Positions 1 to 7,087 of a stretch of 24,507 nucleotides of DNA are shown here, in pieces. Position 1 is the first letter of the stretch, and each line of letters opens with the position of its first letter. The notes beneath the pieces were generated by a model. That model had not been told where the DNA came from. It ran no database searches and saw nothing but the letters and a program-made list of their open reading frames with translations. The translations under genes were made by a program, and so were the position numbers. Origin of the DNA: JAGXQV01 sp964527565 (lineage in GTDB: Bacteria > Pseudomonadota > Gammaproteobacteria > Burkholderiales > Sulfuricellaceae); NCBI GenBank assembly GCA_964527565.1, contig CAZGOY010000045.1, positions 1 through 24,507 of the forward strand, in the 5' to 3' direction.

Positions 1-49
1 GATGAAGAGAGGGCGGTGGGTATGGGGGCCACCGCGATAGCGGTTTAGT

Positions 50-3000
50 TCAACCCTTATTATCTGTAGCACCTAAGGCGCCATCACCATTTGTCGCGCC
101 TAAGGTGTACCCCCATCGTCCAGTCGTCGTACCTAGGGGGCCGCCAATAAAATTGACTTCGTCACGTATTGCAGTTGCATCGCCATCTATCCACAAGAAA
201 TGGTGGTTACCAAGCCCAGACGCTTGCAAATCACGAGTGCACCAATACAAGTTGACGTCCCTGGACGTAAAGTTAAGTGCTCCGCTATTTAGGCCGGAAA
301 AGTTGTTGTCAACCGCATCCTTGACCACGCCGGAACCGAATGTGACCATGAACTGGTTAGCGGCCGGTTGGCTGGGTAAGTTGTTAACCGAGTCGATGAT
401 GGGGGGGATATACGTACTTGCACTAGGTACGGTCCAGTCGGCCCAATTATTTAGCAAATCATGGGCGGGATTGATGGTCATGGTGCTGCCGGAGAAGCTG
501 ACTTGGCTGGTGTCGGTGACGGCGATGGTGCGGCTGCCGCTGGCGGTCAGGTTGGTGATGGTGATATTGCCCGAGCCGGCGCGCACCGCTTCGTTGAAGG
601 TGAGCACGATGTTGCTGTTGGCGGCCACGTTGGTGGCTTCGTCGGCCGGGCTGCGGCTGGTCAGGGTCGGGGCGGTGGTATCGGTTACCGTACCGCTGAT
701 GGCGAAGTTATAGGGGTTCTCGTTGCTGTCGTTGGTGGTAAAGCTGATCTGGCCGCTCTTGGTCCCAGCGGTGGTGGTATCCAGGCGCACGGTGAAACTG
801 TCGGAACCACCGGCGGCGATGGTGCCGGCAAGTGGCTCGATAATGGTAAAACCGGTCGGCACGCTGAGTCCGGAGGTGGTCAGCGTAGCATTGCCGGTAT
901 TGTGGACGTAGAAGGTTTTCGAGACCGCGCTGCCAGCTAGGGTGGCACTGCCAAAATTGGTGTTGTCCGTGGCCGTCGGTGCTGTGTCGCCATCTACGAT
1001 CTCTGTGCGGACGTAGCCACCAAAGACTGCCACTTCAGGCGCGGTTGTAACGGCTGCCGTCGTAGCAATCGAGAAGGTGCCGCTGGCCGACAACCCACCA
1101 GGATCAGTGGCTGTAACGCGAACCGTATAGTCAGGGCTGCCAGTTGGGGCAATACCGCTAAAGGTGCGGGTGGTTGGGTTGAAGGTCAGCCAAGTGGGTA
1201 GGGCGATGCCGTTGCTCAGGCTGGCAGAATAGCTCAACGCATTGTTGTCCGGATCGGTGAATGTGGTGGACGAGAACGCAAAGGAAGAACTTCTGCCTTC
1301 TTGCATGCTTTGGTTGGCGAGTGCATTGGCAAGCACCGGGGCACGATTGGCTGCATCATCGTTGAGGATGATGCCCACAGCGTTGGTAGCGGATATGGTC
1401 GTCCCCGCCGATGGTGCGGATAACTGAACTGAGAAACTTTCTGCCGCTCCGTTGTTCTCGTATGTATTGTCGCCGCGAACATAAACCGTAATGCTCTGGG
1501 TGCTCACATTTGCCGCAAAATTCAATATGCCGCTCAAGGGGTGGCTTGCATCGTTAACAAAATCCCCGTCAGCAGCACGCGCTGTGCCAGCCCATGTTTC
1601 CCAGTTAACTGTCGAGGCAATACTCAAATCACCAGACCTCGTCACACTAAAGGTAAAGGGTGTTGCTACGCCATTGTTTCCTTCCGCCTTGCTCGCGCTG
1701 TTGGAGGCAATTGAAAGCGTTGTCGCTGGAGCGCGCGTTGAAAAGTTCAATTGTCCGGCAGTCAATCCAGCAAAGCTGTTGCCAGCAGTGTCTCTGACTA
1801 CCCCGCCCCCAAACGTGACCTCGAAGCGGCTGCCCCAAGACAAATCACTATCTGGGTTGATCGTCATAACCCTTCCGGTGCTATCAAAAATCACTTGGCT
1901 ACCCGTCACATCAATATCGCGCCCGCCGCCTAACGTCAGATTGTTGATGCGGATATTGCCCGAGCCGGCGCGCACCGCCTCGTTGAAGGTCAGCACGATA
2001 TTGCTGCTGGCGGCGACATTGGTGGNNNNNNNNNNNNNNNNNNNNNNNNNNNNNNNNNNNNNNNNNNNNNNNNNNNNNNNNNNNNNNNNNNNNNNNNNNN
2101 NNNNNNNNNNNNNNNNNNNNNNNNNCTTCGTCGGCGGGATTGCGGCTCGTGAGTGTGGGCGCGGTGGTGTCGGCTGGCGTGGACCCCGAAGCGGTTGCCG
2201 ACAGCGAATAGGCCCCGGTCGAACTGCTGTAGCCGCCGGCGGCAACGTAGTAGGTGCCGGAACTGGTGGGGGTGTAGGTGATCAGGGAGTTGCCATTTCC
2301 ACCACTATCGTCATTATAGGCAACCTGCGTGCTGCTGGAGTTGAAGATGCGCAGGTAAGAGTCGAGGTTCGACCCGCTGGTCTTGTCCTGGCGGAAGGTG
2401 TAGGTGGTGCCGGCGGTGAGGGAAATACGGAACCAGTCCTGGTCGCCCGCCGTGTCGATGGTGCTGCCATTGCTGCTGTTCAAGGCCAGAGTGGCAGTTG
2501 TGGCTGTCGAATTGGCAATATCGCTACCGGTCGTTGGTGGCGTGGTTGTTGCGGCAGCCGTACTGAAATTCAGTCCACCCGCCGTCAAACCAGCATAGTT
2601 ATTGCCGGCCGTATCCTTGACCACACCCGAGGCGAAAGTGACCTCGAAGCGATTACCCGCGCTCAGGTCGGCGCTCGGGTTGATGGTCATGGTGCTGCCG
2701 GAGAAGCTCACCTGGCTGGTATCGGTGACTGCGATGGTGCGACTGCCGCCGGCGGTGAGGTTCGTGATGGTGATGTTGCCCGTGCCGGCGCGTACTGCCT
2801 CGTTGAAGGTCAGCACGATATTGCTGCTGGCGGCGACGTTGGTGGCTTCGTCGGCGGGATTGCGGCTCGTGAGTGTGGGCGCGGTGGTGTCGGCTGGCGT
2901 CGTTGATCCGGCTGGCAGGGTCACGTTCAGGTTGTAGTTTGATGCAGAGGTGTTGTACGGATCGACCCGCAGGTAATAGGTCTGCCCGGACGCGACGGTG

Positions 3001-3275
3001 TAACTGAAGCTTTCGCTGTTGGAGCTGCCATTCACCGATGATCGTAGCGCTGTTCCTGTACTGTTGTACAGCCGCAAGTCCAGATCGCCCGCCAGCCCCG
3101 TCAGGGCAAAATTTGCCGTACCAGAAGTGGCCGCCGTGAATTTGTAGTAGTCGTCTGCGTCTGTGCCGCCCACCGATCCGGTAATCGTGCTATTGCCCGT
3201 CAACTGATGAGCGGTACTGGTGGTGTTGCCAGCATCGGTAATGTTGGTGCCGCTGACGATGTCATTATTAGGCAT
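50..3275 (-). CDS. Large multi-domain surface or secreted repeat protein (gap inside)
   Basis: The gene begins at ATG 3275, preceded by a good ribosome site (GGAAAGGG, 7 bases upstream), and ends at TGA 50-52. A 100-N gap (2026-2125) splits it; deleting the Ns puts both halves in one frame, giving about 1041 residues. Domain order, from sequence pattern: a pre-peptidase C-terminal (PPC) type domain (about residues 10-125), an SbsA/Big_5 type Ig-like repeat, a second PPC-like domain, a second Big_5 repeat, a Calx-beta domain ending in ILNDD, a cadherin-like putative Ig domain (NRAPVLANALANQ start), a choice-of-anchor-D-like domain, a third Big_5 repeat with an insertion, then about 70 unlike residues. 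It is Thr/Ser/Asn/Gly-rich and almost cysteine-free. No signal peptide is visible, so type I secretion is possible, but no exporter gene is in the window. The likely role is adhesion or extracellular matrix; this is inference. Confidence 0.8.
266..682 (-). repeat. Big_5 Ig-like repeat copy 3, with an insertion
   Basis: Third copy of the module, from DTTAPTLTSRSPADEATNVA to GALNFTSRD. The region after MTINPAHDL carries about 25 extra residues (NNWADWTVPSASTYIPP and following) not present in copies 1 and 2, then resumes with FMVTFGSGVVKDAVDNNFSG. Confidence 0.8.
1739..2177 (-). repeat. Big_5 Ig-like repeat copy 2 (contains the gap)
   Basis: Second copy of the module, from ADTTAPTLTSRNPADE, across the N gap, to QLNFSTRAP. 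Its start is nearly identical in DNA to copy 1, while its end (LGGGRDIDVTGSQVIFDSTG) has diverged. With the gap closed, copies 1 and 2 are 720 bases apart, that is 240 codons, consistent with duplication of a PPC plus Big_5 unit. Confidence 0.8.
2026..2125. other. Assembly gap of 100 Ns
   Basis: Exactly 100 Ns, the usual placeholder for a gap of unknown size. The bases on each side (ending ttggtgg, restarting cttcgtcgg) join seamlessly when compared with the intact repeat copy at 2797-2900: 55 bases right of the gap (2126-2180) are identical to 2846-2900, and 49 bases left of it differ at one position. The true gap may be zero or a whole number of repeat units. Confidence 0.97.
2562..2897 (-). 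repeat. Big_5 Ig-like repeat copy 1
   Basis: First of three copies of a roughly 110-residue module within the surface protein, running from ADTTAPTLTS to GGLNFST. Conserved landmarks are NPADEATNVAASSNIVLTFN, a central GSTMTINP and FASGVVKDTAGN. The DNA is also strongly conserved between copies, especially at the module start, which suggests recent duplication or gene conversion. Confidence 0.85.
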
Positions 3276-3356
3276 TATTAATCCCTTTCCAATTAATCCG
3301 TAGTGTGCCGCTACCCCTCCAATTTGCATTATGCGTATATCCCAGGCAAGGATTTT

Positions 3357-3370
3357 CCCCCCCCCCCCCC
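3357..3370. repeat. Poly-C tract of 14 (poly-G on the coding strand)
   Basis: Fourteen consecutive C residues, 82 bases upstream of the surface-protein ATG. Homopolymer tracts of this length are prone to slipped-strand mispairing and to sequencing or assembly error. An open frame from a GTG at 3455 reads through the tract in frame with the ATG at 3275, so tract length would decide whether an N-terminally extended product is made. Confidence 0.9.
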
Positions 3371-3384
3371 GGCAGCGCAACCTC

Positions 3385-3531
3385 ATTTCCAGTTTGCGTG
3401 AATAGGTGATGTCAGCGGAGAAATACGGGTCAAATGGGCGGTAGTGCAATTGCACCCGATGCCAAATTTTGTAGCGGATGTGGCTTGAAGCTGACCTGAT
3501 TTCACGGGTGTTGCGGTTGGTAATAGAACGC
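3385..3531 (-). pseudogene. Decayed fragment of modA
   Basis: This stretch aligns with the intact modA at about 5868-5995 on the same strand. The best part reads PFDPYFSADITYSRKLE here against PFDLYFSADIAYPRELE in ModA, and the bases around gtcagcggagaaata match almost exactly. Further upstream the match continues in another frame (AFYYQPQHP, stop, NQVSF against AFRATHPSDKVEV), so the copy has a frameshift and an in-frame stop. It lies between the end of modC and the surface-protein gene. It may be the leftover of a tandem duplication of modA or of a second mod locus. The edges are approximate. Confidence 0.75.
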
Positions 3532-3595
3532 GCCGTCTCGACAGCGGGGGCACTACCAGTCAGTCAATATGAAAGGAAATCAGGCACTCCCTTGC

Positions 3596-4669
3596 TCAAA
3601 GAATGGATACCGCCTTGATCTGGGCAAAAACCCGCCGTCCGGGGACCAGTGCCAGCAATGCCGCAGATTTGCAGGAAACCTGTGCCAGTAGCGGGATGCC
3701 TTTCAGGCTCAAGCGCACCTGAGTGCGCCCATCGCCTTCCGGGGCTGTTTCCACGACTTCCGCCGGGAGTATGTTGAGGATGCTGGTTTCATGCGGCTCG
3801 CTCAGCGCCAGGCTGACATCCCGCGCCAGAATACGCGCCCTGACGGGTGAGCCGACAGAGCTTGCGTGGCGGGGCAGCCATAAATGACCGCCGGCAAAAT
3901 CCAGCCGCGTCAGCGCGAAGTCGCTATCGTGTGCGCCGATGATGCTTTCTACCATGACGCCTGCATCACCGCCGTGGGCCAAGGGCAAATCAAGGCGCGC
4001 CATGATTTCCGCCACCGGTCCCATGGCCGTGACCCGCCCTTCATCCAGCAATACCACGGTGTCCGCCAGCCGCGCCACTTCGTCCGGGGAATGGCTGACG
4101 TAGAGCACCGGGATGGAAAGCTCGCGGTGCAAGCGTTCCAGGTAGGGCAAAATTTCCGCCTTGCGCTGGTGGTCGAGTGCCGCCAGCGGTTCGTCCATCA
4201 TCAACAGCCGGGGTTTCACCGCCAGTGCGCGGGCGATGGCCACGCGCTGGCGCTCGCCGCCGGAGAGTTTGTCCGGCTTGCGTTCCAGCAAGTGGCCGAT
4301 GCCCAGCAGTTCGATGATGTGGTCGAGGGCGGCGCGCGCCAGCGGCTCGGCGGCGCGCTTCATGCCGTATTCCAGATTGCCGCGCGCGCTAAGGTGCGGG
4401 AACAGGCTGGCTTCCTGGAATACGTAGCCCAGAGGGCGCCGGTGCGTGGGCAGGAACAGGCTTCCGTCTTGCCAGGTTTCCCCGTTGACCAGCAGCCGCC
4501 CATCCGGCGCGTGCTCCAGTCCGGCGATAAGCCGCAGCAGCGTGGTCTTGCCGGAGCCGGAATGGCCGAACAATGCGGTGACGCCGTGACCGGGCAGTTC
4601 CAGATCAACATCGAGCTTAAAGCCGCACCGCTCAAGTTTGAAACGGGCGCGGATGTGGTGCGATGTCAT
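3596..4669 (-). CDS. modC: Molybdate ABC transporter ATP-binding protein ModC
   Basis: ATPase subunit that drives molybdate import with ModB and ModA at the inner membrane. The 357 residues show Walker A GHSGSGKTT (35-43), Q-loop VFQE (Q85), the LSGGERQ signature (135-141), Walker B LLMMDEP (155-161) and the H-loop SHS (H193). The C-terminal part (about 290-357, from SILNILPAEVVE) is a MOP domain, the oxyanion-binding domain typical of ModC, which separates it from other ABC ATPases. The ATG overlaps the modB stop by 4 bases, so translation is probably coupled. It is the last gene of the cNMP-recJ-nnrD-modABC run. No clear terminator follows; instead the modA remnant begins about 65 bases downstream. 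Confidence 0.95.
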   Translation of the reverse strand: MTSHHIRARFKLERCGFKLDVDLELPGHGVTALFGHSGSGKTTLLRLIAGLEHAPDGRLLVNGETWQDGSLFLPTHRRPLGYVFQEASLFPHLSARGNLEYGMKRAAEPLARAALDHIIELLGIGHLLERKPDKLSGGERQRVAIARALAVKPRLLMMDEPLAALDHQRKAEILPYLERLHRELSIPVLYVSHSPDEVARLADTVVLLDEGRVTAMGPVAEIMARLDLPLAHGGDAGVMVESIIGAHDSDFALTRLDFAGGHLWLPRHASSVGSPVRARILARDVSLALSEPHETSILNILPAEVVETAPEGDGRTQVRLSLKGIPLLAQVSCKSAALLALVPGRRVFAQIKAVSIL

Positions 4670-5343
4670 GGATGCACCACCAGGTAACGCCGGTTGAGAA
4701 AATACACGGTCAGCAGTAGCAGGAATGATGCTGCCAGCAGCCCCCCCGCAAGCACGTGGGCGCTGGCATAGTCCATCGCCTCGGCGTGATCGTAGATGGC
4801 GATGGAGAGCACGCGCGTCTCGCCCGGAATGTTGCCGCCAACCATCAACACCACGCCGAATTCACCCACGGTGTGGGCAAAAGTCAGCGTGATGGCGGTA
4901 AGAAATCCGCGCTTGGAAAGCGGGGCAACGATACTGAAGAAGCTGTCCCACGGCCCGGCGCGCAGAGTGGCTGCCGCTTCGGTCATGCGCCTGCCCACGG
5001 CGGCGAAGGCGTCCTTCAGCGGTTGCACCATGAAGGGCAGCGAATACAGCGCCGAAGCCAGCACCAGGCCGCTGAAGGTAAAAGCCAGGTGGCCGATCCC
5101 CATGCCCTCCAAGGTGCTGCCGAGAGGCCCGTGCGGCCCCAGCGCCACCAGCATGTAAAAACCCAGCACCGTGGGCGGCAGCACCAGCGGCAGCGCCACC
5201 ACAGCTTCAATTGCCACCGCGAAGCGCGCGCGCGTGCGCGCCAGCCACCACGCCAATGGCGTGCCGATCAGCAGCAGCAGCAAGGTGGTGACGGCGGACA
5301 GCGCCAGCGTGGTTTTAAGTGCCAGGAAATCGGCGTCGGACAT
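4666..5343 (-). CDS. modB: Molybdate ABC transporter permease ModB
   Basis: Inner-membrane channel subunit of the molybdate importer. The 225-residue protein has about five hydrophobic segments (TTLALSAVTTLLLLLIG at the start, VALPLVLPPTVLGFYMLVAL, LASALYSLPFMV, HTVGEFGVVLMVGG, LAGGLLAASFLLLL) and the cytoplasmic EAA loop (TEAAATLRAGPWDSFFSIVAP, split here by description) that docks on the ATPase. Length fits the family. The start follows the modA stop after 2 bases and the end overlaps the modC start by 4 bases, as expected for an operon. Confidence 0.95.
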   Translation of the reverse strand: MSDADFLALKTTLALSAVTTLLLLLIGTPLAWWLARTRARFAVAIEAVVALPLVLPPTVLGFYMLVALGPHGPLGSTLEGMGIGHLAFTFSGLVLASALYSLPFMVQPLKDAFAAVGRRMTEAAATLRAGPWDSFFSIVAPLSKRGFLTAITLTFAHTVGEFGVVLMVGGNIPGETRVLSIAIYDHAEAMDYASAHVLAGGLLAASFLLLLTVYFLNRRYLVVHP

Positions 5344-5345
5344 GC

Positions 5346-6113
5346 TTATTTTCCATCCTCACCGGGAAGTGTGAAACCGTAACGCCGCATCACGGCACGC
5401 GCCGGCCCGCTTGTCATGTAATCCGCGAAGCGGGCAGCCAAGGGGTTGTTGGCGGCGCGCTTGGTGACGGCAAAGCCTTGCTCCAGCGGTTCGTGCCACT
5501 CAGCAGGGATCAGCGTCCAGGCGCCCTTGCCCTGCATGGTGGGGGACAGTACCAGCGCCAGGGCGACGATGCCCGCTTCCGCCGCGCCGGAATCGACGAA
5601 CTGGGCAGTGTGGGCGATATTCTCACCCAGCACCAGTTTTGCCTGCAAGGATTCCCAAACGCCCTGATGTATCAAAGACTCCTTGGCGCGCAGGCCATAG
5701 GGCGCATGCTGCGGATTGGCGATGGCAAATTTGCGGATCGGCGCGGAGGGCAGGTCTTTCAACGGTGTTTTCGCCAGTTCCGGCTTGAGGCTCCACAGGA
5801 CGATGCGCCCGATGGCATAGGGGCGGGTGCTTCCCGCCGTCAGGCCTTTCTTTTCCAGTTCGCGCGGATAAGCGATGTCGGCGGAGAAATACAGGTCAAA
5901 AGGGGCGCCGTTCTGTATCTGGGTATGAAATTTGCCGGAAGAACCATAGATGACTTCCACCTTGTCTGATGGGTGAGTTGCCCGGAACGCTTCCACGATT
6001 TCTGCCATGGCGTATCTCAGGTCGGCGGCGGCGGCCACCTTGAGTTCACCGGCGTGGACGGAAAAGGCGCACAGCAGGGCAAATAACAGTGCCGACAGAC
6101 GGATCAACTTCAT
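5346..6113 (-). CDS. modA: Molybdate-binding periplasmic protein ModA
   Basis: Periplasmic receptor that delivers molybdate (or tungstate) to ModB/ModC. The start is ATG 6113 because it gives a typical signal peptide (MKLIRLSALLFALLCAFSVHA, cut after A21 expected) and overlaps the nnrD stop as ATGA. The mature part begins GELKVAAAADLRYAMAEI, the usual ModA opening with oxyanion-contacting residues, followed by YGSSGKF and PFDLYFSADIAYP, which are family hallmarks. The product is 255 residues, normal for ModA. An open frame extends upstream of 6113 but runs through nnrD in the wrong frame. A decayed partial copy of this gene is found at 3385-3531. Confidence 0.95.
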   Translation of the reverse strand: MKLIRLSALLFALLCAFSVHAGELKVAAAADLRYAMAEIVEAFRATHPSDKVEVIYGSSGKFHTQIQNGAPFDLYFSADIAYPRELEKKGLTAGSTRPYAIGRIVLWSLKPELAKTPLKDLPSAPIRKFAIANPQHAPYGLRAKESLIHQGVWESLQAKLVLGENIAHTAQFVDSGAAEAGIVALALVLSPTMQGKGAWTLIPAEWHEPLEQGFAVTKRAANNPLAARFADYMTSGPARAVMRRYGFTLPGEDGK

Positions 6114-7087
6114 TGCATGACTCCCTGATCTTGATAAACCCAGCGGTTGAGCAGCGTTCGCGCCATGTCCCCGACTTCGGAAGCTGTCAGACCCAGCGGG
6201 CCGCTGCCCTGTTTCACCAGCGCATCGGCGGCGGCGCCGTGCAGGTAAATGGCCAGCAACAGCGCTTCCAGCGGCGCCACGCGCTGGGCGAGCAGCGCTG
6301 CAACAATACCGCTCAACACATCGCCCATGCCGGCGCTGCTCATGCCGGGATTGCCGGTCGGGTTGACGAACCAGCGGCCATCCGGAGTGGCGCAAAGGCT
6401 GCCCACCCCCTTGAGCGCCACCAGGCAGTTGAAGCGCACGGACAATGCGAGGGCGGCAGCGATGCGGTCATTCTGTACTTCGCTGGTGTTGCAGGCGAGC
6501 AGGCGGGCGGCTTCAGCCGGATGGGGGGTGAGCAGGGCGGGGGTCGGGCGATTTTTCAACAGGGTTTGCAGCGCTGGGCTGGCGGCGACCAGATTGAGGG
6601 CATCGGCATCCAGCAGCAAGGGAATGTCGGCGGGCAGCATGCGCTCCAGCAGGGTGGCGGCATATGCCGACCGCCCCAGGCCGGGACCGACTGCCAGGCA
6701 GTTCAGTGCGGGGTGGGCAAGCAGCGTTTCGGGCGCGCCCAGCATCAACTCGGGTTGCGCGAAATCAACTGCGGGAGCCTGCTCCGCAAGCAAGCCGAGA
6801 TAGACCCGTCCGGCACCGCATTTGAGCGCTGCCCGCCCCGCCAGCAGGGCGGCACCGACCATGCCGTCGGCGCCGCCCAGGATGCCGACGCTGCCAGTCA
6901 GCCCTTTGTGGCAGTTGTATGGGCGCCGGGGCAAGGCACGTGCAACGCTGCGGTCGAGCAGGCTTCCTCCCGGCGGTAGCAGGGTAGGCGCATCCAGCCC
7001 GAGCACGGCAAGCAGCTCATTTTCCGCGAGACTCGCGGCGCCTTGTTCCAGGCGGTGAGTTTCCGTAGCGGGATAAATGGGCGTCAT
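6110..7087 (-). CDS. nnrD: ADP-dependent NAD(P)H-hydrate dehydratase
   Basis: Repairs hydrated NAD(P)H using ADP. The 325-residue product shows the ribokinase-like YjeF C-terminal domain: HKGLTGSVGILGGADGMVGAA near residue 60-80 in part, VGPGLGRS, LLLDADALNL, LTPHPAEAARLL, and NPGMSSAGMGDVLSG, the nucleotide-binding hallmark. The N-terminal epimerase domain (NnrE) found in the bifunctional E. coli-type protein is missing; only about 60 residues precede the dehydratase. The start is taken at ATG 7087, which overlaps the recJ stop as ATGA; a TTG at 7099 is possible but less likely. Its stop overlaps modA by 4 bases, so it is embedded in the same operon. Confidence 0.9.
   Translation of the reverse strand: MTPIYPATETHRLEQGAASLAENELLAVLGLDAPTLLPPGGSLLDRSVARALPRRPYNCHKGLTGSVGILGGADGMVGAALLAGRAALKCGAGRVYLGLLAEQAPAVDFAQPELMLGAPETLLAHPALNCLAVGPGLGRSAYAATLLERMLPADIPLLLDADALNLVAASPALQTLLKNRPTPALLTPHPAEAARLLACNTSEVQNDRIAAALALSVRFNCLVALKGVGSLCATPDGRWFVNPTGNPGMSSAGMGDVLSGIVAALLAQRVAPLEALLLAIYLHGAAADALVKQGSGPLGLTASEVGDMARTLLNRWVYQDQGVMQ

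Noticed and set aside
31..46. Short inverted repeat ACCGC-GATA-GCGGT after the surface-protein stop
   Set aside because: Only 5 bp and without a T run on the minus strand; too weak for a terminator.
266..2897. Repeats that might suggest a CRISPR array
   Set aside because: The repeats are long coding modules with preserved reading frame and no short spacer pattern; no cas genes are present.
1491..2937. Plus-strand open frames opposite the surface protein
   Set aside because: Repetitive Val/Ala/Gly antisense readings of the Ig-like repeats; the minus strand carries recognisable domains.
6114..6395. N-terminal extension of modA
   Set aside because: Arg/Gly-rich out-of-frame reading of nnrD; the ATG at 6113 gives a proper signal peptide and ATGA overlap.
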